Positions 46,300-56,357 of a stretch of DNA of 64,000 nt are shown here, one piece after another. Source of the DNA: Sphingobacterium sp. GVS05A. GTDB taxonomy: Bacteria > Bacteroidota > Bacteroidia > Sphingobacteriales > Sphingobacteriaceae. Made by a program: the position numbers and the translations under genes. The notes below the pieces were generated by a model. The model was not told the DNA's origin and ran no database searches. It saw only the letters and a program-made list of their open reading frames with translations. Positions within the stretch are counted from its first letter, which is position 1. Every line of letters starts with the position of its first letter. The stretch covers positions 248,001 through 312,000 of the forward strand of contig NZ_JAHXYR010000002.1 of assembly GCF_019969845.1 (NCBI RefSeq), written 5' to 3'.

Positions 46300-47688
46300 A
46301 TGTCAGAGAGTACGGCAAATACGTTTTTAAAGGAAAGTGCACAGAAAGCATTTGACACCAAACATCGCGATATTATAAATTATAATATCGACAAATACAG
46401 TATTGCTTTCGAAAAGGGGAAAAGCAAATTTGCAAATCTCGAAAACTCCAAAATAAAAGCAAATTTGATCAAATGGAAAGTAATGGAAAATCTCGATCGA
46501 TATCTATTGCAATTTGAGGCAAATTTTACCGCACGTGGTGGAAAAGTAATCTGGGCTAATGATGCTGATGAGGCGCGGGAGGAGATTTATAAAATCATCG
46601 AACGAAAAAGAACACGGTCGATTGTAAAATCTAAATCTATGGCTACAGAAGAAATTGAATTAAATCATTTTCTGGAATCCAAAAACATAGAAGCCATCGA
46701 GACTGATCTTGGAGAATATATTATTCAGCTGCTAGACCAGAAACCCTACCACTTTGTGACGCCTGCTATGCATTTAAGCTTGGAAGATATTGCAAAGCTT
46801 TTTCATGAAAAATTTGACACTCCTTTGGATGCATCTGCAGAACAGTTAACACTAAAAGCGCGCGAGTTATTAAGAGACAAATATTTAGCAGCAGAAGTCG
46901 GTATTACCGGAGCTAATTTCTTAGTTGCTGAAACTGGGAGTATAGCGATTACAGAAAATGAAGGGAATGCACGTCTGACTTCTACTTTTCCAAAAACACA
47001 TATTGCTGTGGTGGGCATTGAGAAGATTATTCCCACACTACAAGATCTGGAAGTATTTTGGCCACTTTTATCCACACATGGTACAGGTCAAAACTTAACT
47101 GTTTACAACACGTTACTCACAGGACCGAAACAATCTTACGAGTCTGATGGACCTGAAGAAATGTATGTTATCCTGCTTGACAATGGACGTAGTAATCTCC
47201 TTGCACAAAAAGAACAACGTCAGGGTCTATATTGCATTCGCTGTGGAGCTTGCTTAAATGTATGTCCTATTTATCAAAATATAGGCGGACATACATATGA
47301 AACAACCTATCAAGGACCGATCGGATCTCTAATTTCCCCTCATTTAAATGGGATGAAGGAGTTTAAGCATCTAAGCTATGCATCTACCCTTTGCGGTAAA
47401 TGTACAGAAGTTTGCCCTGTAGGCATCGATATCCAACGTATGCTTCTTGTCAACAGAAAAGACTCCGTAGAGCAGGGTTTATCAACTAAAACAGAACAAA
47501 AAGTCTGGAGCTGGTTTACATACGGAATACAACGTCGAAAATTGATTGATTTCTTTGGCGGGAAATTCAAGAACTTTTTCCTCCGAAAGTTTTTTAAAAA
47601 AACCTGGGGCGATCAACGGGAATTACCCAAGCTAGCGGAAAAATCCTTTTCCAAACAATGGAAAGAGCAGCAGAAAAACAAAGAATAA
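46300..47688 (+). CDS. lutB: LutB-type iron-sulfur protein of lactate utilisation
   Basis: 462 residues. The N-terminal LutB/LUD region includes SMATEEIELNHFL and ETGSIAITENEGNARL. Two ferredoxin-like 4Fe-4S sites follow: CIRCGACLNVCPIY (about 310-323) and CGKCTEVCPVGID. A basic C-terminal end may contact partners. In the LutABC system the three proteins oxidise L-lactate to pyruvate; lutA and lutC are not in this window, so partners must be encoded elsewhere or the protein may be used differently. Confidence 0.9.
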   Translation: MSESTANTFLKESAQKAFDTKHRDIINYNIDKYSIAFEKGKSKFANLENSKIKANLIKWKVMENLDRYLLQFEANFTARGGKVIWANDADEAREEIYKIIERKRTRSIVKSKSMATEEIELNHFLESKNIEAIETDLGEYIIQLLDQKPYHFVTPAMHLSLEDIAKLFHEKFDTPLDASAEQLTLKARELLRDKYLAAEVGITGANFLVAETGSIAITENEGNARLTSTFPKTHIAVVGIEKIIPTLQDLEVFWPLLSTHGTGQNLTVYNTLLTGPKQSYESDGPEEMYVILLDNGRSNLLAQKEQRQGLYCIRCGACLNVCPIYQNIGGHTYETTYQGPIGSLISPHLNGMKEFKHLSYASTLCGKCTEVCPVGIDIQRMLLVNRKDSVEQGLSTKTEQKVWSWFTYGIQRRKLIDFFGGKFKNFFLRKFFKKTWGDQRELPKLAEKSFSKQWKEQQKNKE

Positions 47689-47695
47689 CAAAAAA

Positions 47696-48079
47696 GTGGT
47701 ATTTGTAATAGGCTTTATCATCACGTTTTCAGGCTTCCTGCTAACCCAAAAACATTATCCGGGAAATTATGCTAATTTGGAGATTGATTGGTATTTCTGT
47801 AATAGCGACGTCGCAATGATGACTGTAGCTATATTTCTCATCGTGCAAAAATTAAATATTCGCGAATCTAAATGGATAAAAAATATATCTGGAGCAACAT
47901 TTGGCATCTATTTATGTCATTTTGTTATTGTACAGGCGATGACAGATACGTTTCTGAATATTGATTATCTTCCCGCTTCCCTAAAAATTCTGTCAATTGC
48001 CCTTCTAAGTTTTGGTTTAAGCTATTTGGTTACGAAGCTTTTTGATACAAACTCTATTACACGAAGGTTTATTCGCTAA
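47696..48079 (+). pseudogene. C-terminal remnant of an acyltransferase-3 family protein
   Basis: 127 codons with three or four membrane helices. The segment ISGATFGIYLCHFVIVQA is typical of the last helices of acyltransferase-3 (OafA/WecH-type) proteins, which are usually 330-380 residues. The N-terminal two thirds, including the catalytic His region, are missing. Only a GTG could start it, 7 bp after the lutB stop. Likely a decayed gene whose front was deleted; a functional short protein is possible but less likely. Confidence 0.65.
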
Positions 48080-48129
48080 AACAACGGATTAAAAACAGTA
48101 CATCGGATATGTGCACACTATAAAAAATA

Positions 48130-48154
48130 AAAAGGGGATCAATGATCCCCTTTT
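48130..48154. terminator. Bidirectional terminator after the acyltransferase remnant
   Basis: 11-bp arms (48130-48140, 48144-48154) built on GGGGATC/GATCCCC with 3-nt loop, A run before and T run after. Serves the convergent Spy/CpxP-like gene too. Confidence 0.8.
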
Positions 48155-48204
48155 CAACTAACACTCACCAATTATTAATATGAAAACTACTCTTTTTTTT
48201 TACC

Positions 48205-48711
48205 TTAAGTTGTTTTTGCCTCAGCATCAACTACTTTTTCACCCTCGCCTTTCTTAAAATCACCTTTTTGCATTTGTCGATCCTTTTTCCAATGCTCTCT
48301 GTGTGTTCTATGGTTCTCAGCATAAGAATCTTTTAATGTCTTTTGCTGTTCTGGAGTCAATAATCCCATCATTTTTTCATGATCCGCAGCACGTTGTTTT
48401 CTCATCTTTTCACGATACAATTTGCGCTCCGCCGCGATTTTTTTATGATCCTGCGCTTGCTTCAAATGAAATGCATACACCTCTTTGCGTTGTTGATCTG
48501 TAAACTTCAACTTTTGGTCCATGCGATCTGTTTTGATCTTAGCCAACTCCTCAGGATTTTTATTTTTTAAGCCATCGTGCTTTCTATCCTTTGAATGCTT
48601 GTGCAAGGGAGCCGTCATTTCTTTGGTATCTGATTTAAGATCCTTTTTCTCCTGCGCGAAACCTGTTAACATTAATCCGGATAACGCCAAACTTAACATC
48701 AATTTTTTCAT
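48205..48711 (-). CDS. Periplasmic Spy/CpxP-like protein (DUF4890-type)
   Basis: 168 residues with a signal peptide (cleavage after GFAQ) and a highly charged helical body rich in Lys/His/Glu. A segment TDRMDQKLKFTDQQRKEVYAFHLKQ then MMGLLTPEQQKTLKDSY carries the LTxxQ-type repeats seen in Spy/CpxP and DUF4890 proteins. Such proteins are small periplasmic stress chaperones or metal-responsive factors. Exact function unknown; the His-rich stretches might bind metal, which is speculation. Confidence 0.7.
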   Translation of the reverse strand: MKKLMLSLALSGLMLTGFAQEKKDLKSDTKEMTAPLHKHSKDRKHDGLKNKNPEELAKIKTDRMDQKLKFTDQQRKEVYAFHLKQAQDHKKIAAERKLYREKMRKQRAADHEKMMGLLTPEQQKTLKDSYAENHRTHREHWKKDRQMQKGDFKKGEGEKVVDAEAKTT

Positions 48712-48839
48712 CTCTCTATTTTTTAAATCAACAATCTTTCAATTTTAATAGATTGACTTTCCAACCTATTTATCTATAAGAGTATTATTGACCATCAAAA
48801 GTTTAAAACCTCATCTGTTAAATAAAGTTAAGATTGGTT

Positions 48840-49745
48840 TTATTGAGATGCCGCGCTTAAACGGATAGGCAAAGTATAAGCCACCCGCACAGTACGTCCA
48901 TTCTGAACCCCAGCTTTCCATTTTTTTGCCTTTTTTAATAAATTAATTGCAGCTTCACCAGTTCCAAAATTCATATCCCGTTTTACGACAATATCAGTCA
49001 AAGATCCATCTCGCTCCACTACAAAAGATACTTCGATAACCCCAGACACGCCATGATCCAAAGCTGATTGCGGAAAATTATAGTTTTCCGACACCCATTT
49101 CATGAAAGCAGGCATTCCCCCTTCCGGACGTGGCATTACCTCAACCGCCCGAAACACTGTACCTGCGTCGCTATCAATACCTCCCTCCGACTCCGGTCCT
49201 ACCGTACGGCCTGTAATACCACCATCTTTCTTAGAGGGACCAAATTCACCTCTTGCGATGTGCGTTCCAGCGGCATTTGCTTTTAATGTAATACGAGCGG
49301 TCATTGTATTGGGTTTATTCAGTTCATCCTGTGTAGCAACATCCTCAGTTACTTCATTTGCCTTCGTAATCTTAGGCTCCGGCAGACGCACCAAATCAAA
49401 CTTCGAAACATCCTGTGCGATCTGCTGCGGTGCTTCTTCCTGCATTAAAATAGGTTCTTCTTTCACCTCCTCTTTTTTCTCGACCTCTTTCTGGAGTTCT
49501 TCTAAATCATCAGGAAAATCCACAGTCGTAGTAGTTGTTGCTGGCATGGCTTTCTTAAAATATTTATTATACCCATAAGAACCCACGATCAAAAGGAAAG
49601 CAAAGGAAACAACAATAGCTAGCCCCACGTTCGTTGCTTTATTTGACAAATTCCGCAATTCATATGCACCATACATCTTGTTGCGACCTGCAAAGATAAC
49701 ATCCAGCCATTCCTTGCGATAGATATTCAATTTTGAGTTCATCAT
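48840..49745 (-). CDS. TonB-family energy transducer
   Basis: 301 residues: a cytoplasmic N-terminal segment (WLDVIFAGRNKMYGAYELR) typical of Bacteroidota TonB, one membrane helix (about 38-57), a Glu/Lys-rich periplasmic spacer, and the C-terminal TonB domain (FPQSALDHGVSGVIEVSFVVERDG ... AKKWKAGVQNGR). It couples the proton-motive force via ExbB/ExbD to outer-membrane TonB-dependent receptors. exbB and exbD are not adjacent. One of presumably several paralogues. Confidence 0.92.
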   Translation of the reverse strand: MMNSKLNIYRKEWLDVIFAGRNKMYGAYELRNLSNKATNVGLAIVVSFAFLLIVGSYGYNKYFKKAMPATTTTTVDFPDDLEELQKEVEKKEEVKEEPILMQEEAPQQIAQDVSKFDLVRLPEPKITKANEVTEDVATQDELNKPNTMTARITLKANAAGTHIARGEFGPSKKDGGITGRTVGPESEGGIDSDAGTVFRAVEVMPRPEGGMPAFMKWVSENYNFPQSALDHGVSGVIEVSFVVERDGSLTDIVVKRDMNFGTGEAAINLLKKAKKWKAGVQNGRTVRVAYTLPIRLSAASQ

Positions 49746-49817
49746 AACATTAAAGTTTAAATCTTTTCATTATGATGCGCGAAAGCCTTATATTTCATAA
49801 AAATTTTACACACTCTT

Positions 49818-50639
49818 ATGAAATCACTTTTTTTAGCTATTCTTCTACTTACATTATACGGTTGTGACAACAGTCAAAATCAGTCCAAACCTCCGGTTAA
49901 GAGTGAAAATAAAGAGCAATTAATTTCACCTTATTTTGGCTTTTTGAATCAGCAAAAAGATTCATTAATTGCCCTTCCAATGGATCAGGCTATGGAGAGT
50001 CCCGAAAAATACAACTATGTCATTATAGAAAATCAAGTTAGCCCATTGGGATTTATACAGAATAAAACGGACAATAAGGAAAGCAATGGAAGACAGACAG
50101 CACAAAACTTTGCCAATAGCGAAGGCTCATTGTTCACGATAAAGAACGAAATTAAATCCGGTGATTTTGGAATGTTGGTCAATCAAGCCTTCTTGAGTCA
50201 ATACAAAATAGAACCTTTTACAAAAGTTGAGCGCGAGACAACTCCAGAGGTAAAGGAAATACTGGAAAAAAAATATAAAAGGAAAATAAGCAAAAGTACT
50301 ACAGTTGCGGTCCTGAAAGATCAAGCTGAATTCAATCTCACAGTCTTTGAAAACCAACAAGATTCGGCACTGGCGGTATTTTCTTATGTCAAAGAAGACC
50401 AATTAATTAATTTGGATTTTCCGGCCACCTATGATGATATTAGTACTTGGCGAGTCGATGATGGTGGTCAGTTTGATAATGACGCATTCCAGGTTCTCAC
50501 TGTACTGCGTTCGGAGGCAGGAATTAGTTTTGTTAGCATTTTTTGGGGAGCAGAAGGTTATGAATTAAACTTCTATCAGCCTAAAAAAGATAAGTTTACT
50601 TCAGCAGCACAAGCCTACGGTTACAGTTCTCCTTTATAA
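49818..50639 (+). CDS. Lipoprotein of unknown function
   Basis: 273 residues, not recognised. A lipoprotein signal (LLTLYGC, Cys16) is followed by an Asn/Gln/Lys-rich linker and a mixed alpha/beta domain with no known motif. It is monocistronic: divergent from the TonB gene and ended by a hairpin shared with tsaD. Base composition resembles its neighbours. Conservation outside this genus cannot be judged from the sequence alone. Confidence 0.75.
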   Translation: MKSLFLAILLLTLYGCDNSQNQSKPPVKSENKEQLISPYFGFLNQQKDSLIALPMDQAMESPEKYNYVIIENQVSPLGFIQNKTDNKESNGRQTAQNFANSEGSLFTIKNEIKSGDFGMLVNQAFLSQYKIEPFTKVERETTPEVKEILEKKYKRKISKSTTVAVLKDQAEFNLTVFENQQDSALAVFSYVKEDQLINLDFPATYDDISTWRVDDGGQFDNDAFQVLTVLRSEAGISFVSIFWGAEGYELNFYQPKKDKFTSAAQAYGYSSPL

Positions 50640-50648
50640 GGAAATTAT

Positions 50649-50678
50649 CGTTTCCCTAGTTAGATTATTAGGGAAACG
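50649..50678. terminator. Bidirectional terminator between the unknown lipoprotein gene and tsaD
   Basis: 10-bp arms CGTTTCCCTA / TAGGGAAACG with a 10-nt loop between convergent stops. Confidence 0.7.
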
Positions 50679-50693
50679 TTCTTTAATAATATT

Positions 50694-51695
50694 TTATAAA
50701 TGCATTCTCGCCATCGGAGCTACATCCTGACCAACAAAGTCCCCTTTTAAATATTTATGATATCCAGCAATGGCGATCATCGCTGCATTATCTGTACAAT
50801 ACTCGAATTTAGGAATAAAGACATTCCAATGGTATTGCTCCCCCATTCCAATCAATCCCTTTCTTAGCCCAGAATTAGCAGAAACACCGCCCGCAATCGC
50901 GATATCTTTCACCCCCGTTTGCTTTGCGGCTTTCTTCAATTTATTTAATAAGATAGAGACAATACGAGATTGCACACTAGCACAGAGATCTGCGATATTT
51001 TCTGTCAAGAAATCAGGATTCTGTTTTAACTGATCTTGAACAAGGTAGAGTATTGCTGTCTTTAACCCTGAAAAGCTAAAATTAAGTCCAGGAATTTGAG
51101 GTTCTGGTAATTTATATGTATTGGAATTACCCTGGCTTGCAAATTTATCGATAAGCGGACCACCGGGGTAAGGCAAATTCAGTATTTTAGCTGTCTTATC
51201 AAAGGCCTCCCCTGCAGCATCGTCCAAGGTCTCACCCAATAATTCCATTTCGAAGTAATCTTTTACCAGGACAATTTGTGTATGCCCACCTGAAACAGTT
51301 AGACATAAAAAAGGAAAACTCGGTTTCGGTTCTTCAATAAAATGGGCCAAAATATGCGCCTGCATATGATTTATATCGATTAACGGAATATTCTGAGCAA
51401 GTGCAAATGATTTTGCAAAAGAAGTTCCGACCAAAAGAGCACCTAATAATCCAGGTCCGCGCGTAAAACTCACTGCATCTATTTGATTTTTGCTTATTTT
51501 TGCTTGACGAATGGCTTCGTCCACCGTAGGAATAATATTTTGTTGATGGGCACGTGAGGCTAACTCGGGAACAACTCCACCATATTTTGCGTGGATTGCC
51601 TGAGTAGCAATAACATTTGAATGAATTTCACCGTTAATACAAATAGAAGCGGAGGTTTCATCACAAGAGGATTCAATCCCTAAAATAATAGCCAT
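50694..51695 (-). CDS. tsaD: tRNA N6-adenosine threonylcarbamoyltransferase TsaD
   Basis: Catalytic subunit of t6A37 synthesis, transferring threonylcarbamoyl from the AMP derivative with TsaB and TsaE. 333 residues, normal length. ILGIESSCDETSASI at the N-terminus, metal-binding His110 and His114 in INHMQAHILAH, LTVSGGHTQIVLV, and the C-terminal YCTDNAAMIAIAG with the third ligand Asp. Divergent from tamB with a 51-bp gap. Confidence 0.97.
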   Translation of the reverse strand: MAIILGIESSCDETSASICINGEIHSNVIATQAIHAKYGGVVPELASRAHQQNIIPTVDEAIRQAKISKNQIDAVSFTRGPGLLGALLVGTSFAKSFALAQNIPLIDINHMQAHILAHFIEEPKPSFPFLCLTVSGGHTQIVLVKDYFEMELLGETLDDAAGEAFDKTAKILNLPYPGGPLIDKFASQGNSNTYKLPEPQIPGLNFSFSGLKTAILYLVQDQLKQNPDFLTENIADLCASVQSRIVSILLNKLKKAAKQTGVKDIAIAGGVSANSGLRKGLIGMGEQYHWNVFIPKFEYCTDNAAMIAIAGYHKYLKGDFVGQDVAPMARMHL

Positions 51696-51718
51696 AGCTG
51701 GAGTTATAAATTAGAATA

Positions 51719-51726
51719 CAAAAGTA
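51719..51726 (-). promoter_or_regulatory. -7 element of tsaD
   Basis: TACTTTTG on the minus strand, 23 nt before the ATG at 51695. Confidence 0.45.
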
Positions 51727-51746
51727 TCAAAAAAATAATAAAAATA

Positions 51747-54700
51747 ATGTCAATAGTCCTGGGTAGTATATTCATTATACTGCTTGCATTGGCATTATCG
51801 CTACAGCTGAAACCTGTACAAAATTTTGTTGCACAAAAGGCCATCAAGTATTTATCCAAGGAGCTGGACACCAAAATCAGTTTAAAAAGTATTTATTTTA
51901 AACCCTTTAAATCTGTTGTGATAGAGGGCTTCGAAATTTATACCCCAGAAGGTCAAAAAATTATAAAATCCGAAAAAATAGAGGCAATTGTAAATCTATC
52001 CCAGCTAATAGAATTGAACAGGGTTGTCATTAATAAGTTGAAGATTGAAAATACGGAAAGTAATTTCGAACAATTTAAGGATAGCAGCAATATCTCATTT
52101 TTAATCCGATATTTCAACCCACCAAAGAAAGAGAAAAAGAAAAGTTCAAAAAAAATAATCTTTGACATTAAAGAACTTATTATCAACAACAACTCATTCA
52201 ACTATGTTAACCACAGGCAAAAACACTATAACAAAGTTGTTGATTTTGGCGATTTAGGCATATCAAAATTAAATGCACACTTTAGTAATATAAAAATTGA
52301 CTCCAATCGTATCTCAGCAGACATCAAAGGTTTCAATCTTAATGAAAAAAAAGGATTGGTTATTAAGGGACTCCTCGCCCATGCTTCAGTAAGTAACAAA
52401 AGCATTGAACTGACAGATCTCATGCTCACAACCAATCGTTCCACAGTCAAAAATTATATAAAATTAAGCTACAATAATTTCTCAGATTTTTCAGACTTTA
52501 TCCATAAAGTCAATGTCGAGATACGTGCACGCGATTCGCGCATACACTCCGAAGATATTGCCCTCTTTTCATCCCCAATGCACCAGGTCAAGTTTGATGT
52601 AAAGATCAAAAAATCGAACCTGAAGGGTACTGTAGCAGCCATCAATGCTTCACAAGTAGATCTGACCATTGGAAAAAACACCAAATTAGCGGGCGATCTA
52701 AAAATTATAGGCCTACCTGATATAGACAAGACAGACTTTATTGTTCCCCATGTTTTTATATCCTCTGAACATAGTGATCTCAAAAATATTATTAGTGAAC
52801 TCGGCAATTTAAAAAACTTCAAACTTCCTGAGATTGTCACACTTTTCAATAAATTCACATTCAAAGGTAGCTTACTTGGAAAGTACAATAAATTTAAAAC
52901 CATTGGTGCCTTCGCTACTGACATTGGTAATGTAGAAGCTGATGGAGCACTAGACCTACGAAAAGAAATAAAATATGCCGGCAAATTTCAGTCTAAAAAA
53001 TTTGATCTTGGTAAAGCTACCAAATTAAAAGATTTAGGCAGTTCTGGCTTCGATCTACAGCTCGATGGAACGGGTACTGATCCCAAGGATTTAAAGCTTA
53101 ATATAGCAGGTAAACTAACTAATTTCAGTTTTAAACAATATACCTATCAGCAGATTCAGGTTAAAGGCGATATAGACAAACAATTATTTCTCGGTTCGGG
53201 AACAATACATGACCCACATCTTAGGTTACAGTTTACGACAGATATAGACTGGTCCGCCCAGCCTAACTATCACTTGGATGCGGATATACAACAGGCAAAT
53301 TTAAAAAAGCTCAATTTCTTTCAAGGTGACTCAATCAACATTGTAGACACCAAATTACATACGAGCTTAATTGGGGATAACATCAATAATATTACCGGGG
53401 AATTTAAATCCGATAGTGTAAGTTTTACTTCCTCCAAAGGAAAGTTTGTGATCAAAAACATCAATTTCCTCGCAGAAGGAGATCAAGAAGCGCGGTCGTT
53501 AACACTGCAGTCCGCTATTGGCCATATCGACCTCAAAGGAAGAATTGATCTAAACACGATTGTCCCCTATTTTAAGGCACTAGCGATGCGTTACGCCCCC
53601 GCAATTGGATTTGAAAAGAATGACTTTAACCGTCAGGATTTTGACCTCAATATCAATATAAAATCTTTCAGACCTATTGCAACCTTCTTTAGAAAAGACA
53701 TCGCCCTGGATAGTGGAGCAACATTGAATGCAAAATTTGCCAGCGAAAAGCAGACCGCAAATTTTAATTTTTATGCACCTGAATTTAAATACAATGGTAT
53801 ACGTCTAACCCATTTGATTATTGACCAAAATGCCAATCTTAAAAATATGGAACTACAGACTTCCATAGACCAGATCAATTTTACGGATAGCACTTATATC
53901 AAGAATGTAAATATTTCAAACACCTTAGTCAATGACAGTCTACAGTTCAACATAAAAATGTCAGAACTGGAAGCCAGTAATAGCTTAGATCTCAATGGCG
54001 TTATCCGTTTTGCCCATGCAAAACCGGCTTTCATCAATTTTTACCCATCCAATATACTTATCAACAAAGAACAGTGGCTTGTCAACAATGATGCACAATT
54101 AAAAATTTCAAAAGGCAAATGGTATTTTGAGAAACTCACATTGAGTCATGCTGAGCAGAAAGTGCATATTGATGGTATATTATCAAATGACGTTTCAGAT
54201 CAAATCAATTTAAGATTCCAGGATTTTAATCTCAGTTCGCTCAATGGTATCACAAAACCACACGGTATCAATTTGTCAGGAAATTTAAATGGAAAGATTG
54301 AGGTTAATTCTGTTTTTAAGTCTCCATTTATCGTTGCCAACATCAAGACATCCCCCATCCTTTACAACAATATCCCAATAGGAGCATTAGCACTTAGTGC
54401 TAATTATGACCCTGAAAACCAATTGGTAAAACTAGATAGTAAAATAGAAGAAGGTGATAAATTAATTCAGTTAAGGGGTTCCTACAACCACCTAAGTGAA
54501 AATAACAAACTCAACCTTAGGGCAACGATGGTTAATACAGATGTATTTGTTTTTCAACCGTTTTTGCGAAGTCTAGTTTCCAACATTAAAGGTAAGATAA
54601 ATGCAGACCTTGACATAGAAGGTGATATCCTAAACCCCAAAATTAGTGGATCGGGAAAGCTTGACAATGCTTCAATGGTTATCAATTACCTCAAAACTCC

Positions 54701-56132
54701 CTATCGTCTTTCCGAAGAAATCAATGTGACCAACAATAGAATTTTCCTTACTGGTCTCAAAATATACGATCAAAAAAACAATATAGCGACCATCGACGGC
54801 ATTGTTGATCTTAACAAGTTAAGTGACCCGGATATAGATGTGACAGCCGAGGCAAAGAATTTCATGGTATTGAATACAACAATAAAAGATAACAATACTT
54901 ACTATGGCACCGCTTACGCTTCCGGAACCTTCCAGTTTAAGGGATTGACATCAGCAATGAATATCAATATACGTGCTAAATCAGAAGAAAACACAGTCAT
55001 CAATATACCTTTTAATAGCGCAAGTACGATTTCCGATAGTGATTTTATCTACTTTATAGAAAAAGATTCCACCAAAATCAAGAAAAATCAAAAGAAACGG
55101 GATTTTAATGGTTTGACGATGAATATGGATCTACTAATCACGCCAAATGCTGAAATCAACCTTTTTTCAAGTATGGGGGAACTATCGGGCAAAGGAAATA
55201 GTAACCTGAATATGCGAATATCTTCACTGGGAGATTTTGAAATGTTCGGTGATTTCATCGTAAACAGTGGTAAGTTTAATTTCACCGCACAGGATTATAT
55301 CAACAAAATATTTGACTTAAAGGAGGGTGGAACTGTACGATGGGCTGGCAATCCGACTGAAGCCAATATCAATATCAACGCGATATACCAACAGAGAACC
55401 AGCTTAGCTCCACTGTACAATGCTGCGGGAAGAGAGGAAAACCCTGAGCGTGTACTAGCACAAGCGGACATGATTTTAAAAGGTCAATTGAGTCAACCCG
55501 ATATTACATTTGACATCAATTTCCCACAGAACCCTGGTGTGAAGGACGAGCTGCAAGGGTATTTCTCTGATGCCAATAATGTGAACCAGCAAGCGCTCAG
55601 TTTAATTGTGAGACGTAGCTTCACCCCCGGAACACAAAGTGATTTTGGGAAAGAAGTCAACAATACATTACTATCAGCGGGCACCGAAATTGCTTTCAAT
55701 CAAATCAATAATATCATCGCACAATCACTCAATATCAATTTCTTTGATATCAATATTAAATCATTGAATGACGCCTCTGCGTCCCTTCGTTTATTTAATG
55801 ACAGGTTAGTTCTCACAGGCGGTATTTCGGATCGCAGGAGTCAGGCGTTAACAGATTTGAATGTATTCTCAGATCGTGTTTCAACTGATGCTGAAGCTAT
55901 GTTTTATTTGCGCAAAGATGGTCGACTTGTACTTAGGGCTTCCAACCGCCTAAACACAAGAAACTTTCTTCTTAGTCCAAACGATGGGGAATATATCAGC
56001 GCCTTTGGATTATTATATCGGCAAGAGTTTAACACTTTCTCTGAATTTCTGAAAAGGCTATTTCCATTGGGAAAGAAGAATAATTTCTTTATTCCAACCC
56101 AAACAGACGCAAAGAAAAGCCAACCCAACTAA
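51747..56132 (+). CDS. tamB: TamB-type outer-membrane assembly/lipid-transport protein
   Basis: 1461 residues, the largest gene here. One N-terminal membrane helix (about 3-20), an AsmA-like start (FVAQKAIKYLSKELDTKISLKS), then about 1100 residues of repetitive beta strands expected to form a beta-taco groove, and the conserved C-terminal TamB/DUF490 domain (about 1090-1430, with LNPKISGSGKL, FNGLTMNMDLLITPNAEINLF and IAQSLNINFFDINI). TamB-like proteins bridge inner and outer membranes in phospholipid transport and barrel assembly. The BamA-like partner often found next to it (TamA/TamL) is absent from this window. Confidence 0.9.
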   Translation: MSIVLGSIFIILLALALSLQLKPVQNFVAQKAIKYLSKELDTKISLKSIYFKPFKSVVIEGFEIYTPEGQKIIKSEKIEAIVNLSQLIELNRVVINKLKIENTESNFEQFKDSSNISFLIRYFNPPKKEKKKSSKKIIFDIKELIINNNSFNYVNHRQKHYNKVVDFGDLGISKLNAHFSNIKIDSNRISADIKGFNLNEKKGLVIKGLLAHASVSNKSIELTDLMLTTNRSTVKNYIKLSYNNFSDFSDFIHKVNVEIRARDSRIHSEDIALFSSPMHQVKFDVKIKKSNLKGTVAAINASQVDLTIGKNTKLAGDLKIIGLPDIDKTDFIVPHVFISSEHSDLKNIISELGNLKNFKLPEIVTLFNKFTFKGSLLGKYNKFKTIGAFATDIGNVEADGALDLRKEIKYAGKFQSKKFDLGKATKLKDLGSSGFDLQLDGTGTDPKDLKLNIAGKLTNFSFKQYTYQQIQVKGDIDKQLFLGSGTIHDPHLRLQFTTDIDWSAQPNYHLDADIQQANLKKLNFFQGDSINIVDTKLHTSLIGDNINNITGEFKSDSVSFTSSKGKFVIKNINFLAEGDQEARSLTLQSAIGHIDLKGRIDLNTIVPYFKALAMRYAPAIGFEKNDFNRQDFDLNINIKSFRPIATFFRKDIALDSGATLNAKFASEKQTANFNFYAPEFKYNGIRLTHLIIDQNANLKNMELQTSIDQINFTDSTYIKNVNISNTLVNDSLQFNIKMSELEASNSLDLNGVIRFAHAKPAFINFYPSNILINKEQWLVNNDAQLKISKGKWYFEKLTLSHAEQKVHIDGILSNDVSDQINLRFQDFNLSSLNGITKPHGINLSGNLNGKIEVNSVFKSPFIVANIKTSPILYNNIPIGALALSANYDPENQLVKLDSKIEEGDKLIQLRGSYNHLSENNKLNLRATMVNTDVFVFQPFLRSLVSNIKGKINADLDIEGDILNPKISGSGKLDNASMVINYLKTPYRLSEEINVTNNRIFLTGLKIYDQKNNIATIDGIVDLNKLSDPDIDVTAEAKNFMVLNTTIKDNNTYYGTAYASGTFQFKGLTSAMNINIRAKSEENTVINIPFNSASTISDSDFIYFIEKDSTKIKKNQKKRDFNGLTMNMDLLITPNAEINLFSSMGELSGKGNSNLNMRISSLGDFEMFGDFIVNSGKFNFTAQDYINKIFDLKEGGTVRWAGNPTEANININAIYQQRTSLAPLYNAAGREENPERVLAQADMILKGQLSQPDITFDINFPQNPGVKDELQGYFSDANNVNQQALSLIVRRSFTPGTQSDFGKEVNNTLLSAGTEIAFNQINNIIAQSLNINFFDINIKSLNDASASLRLFNDRLVLTGGISDRRSQALTDLNVFSDRVSTDAEAMFYLRKDGRLVLRASNRLNTRNFLLSPNDGEYISAFGLLYRQEFNTFSEFLKRLFPLGKKNNFFIPTQTDAKKSQPN

Positions 56133-56300
56133 CAATAGGCTACTAAAATAATAGTAAAAGCTAGTCCGCCTATCCCATCACAATCAAAAAAGCTGAATGA
56201 ATCAGTGATTACCGAATGGTAAGATCAGAGCAAGGGATATATCTAGGTCGCTTCTATAAATCAAAACGATCAACAGTATAAAGGACTTCATTGAAGGCAT

Positions 56301-56337
56301 AAAAAAAGCCTTCCAAGATATTTGGAAGGCTTTTTTT
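56301..56337. terminator. Bidirectional terminator between tamB and tig
   Basis: 16-bp arms (56301-56316, 56322-56337) with AAAAAAA/TTTTTTT ends and 5-nt loop. Confidence 0.9.
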
Positions 56338-56357
56338 ATAATAATGTTAAAAACCGC

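Noticed and set aside
47068..47076. TTATCCACA, a perfect E. coli-type DnaA box
   Set aside because: Single copy inside the lutB coding sequence and constrained by codons; most likely chance.
52226..52984. Minus-strand open frames inside tamB
   Set aside because: Antisense shadows created by codon pattern; no start context or homology signature.
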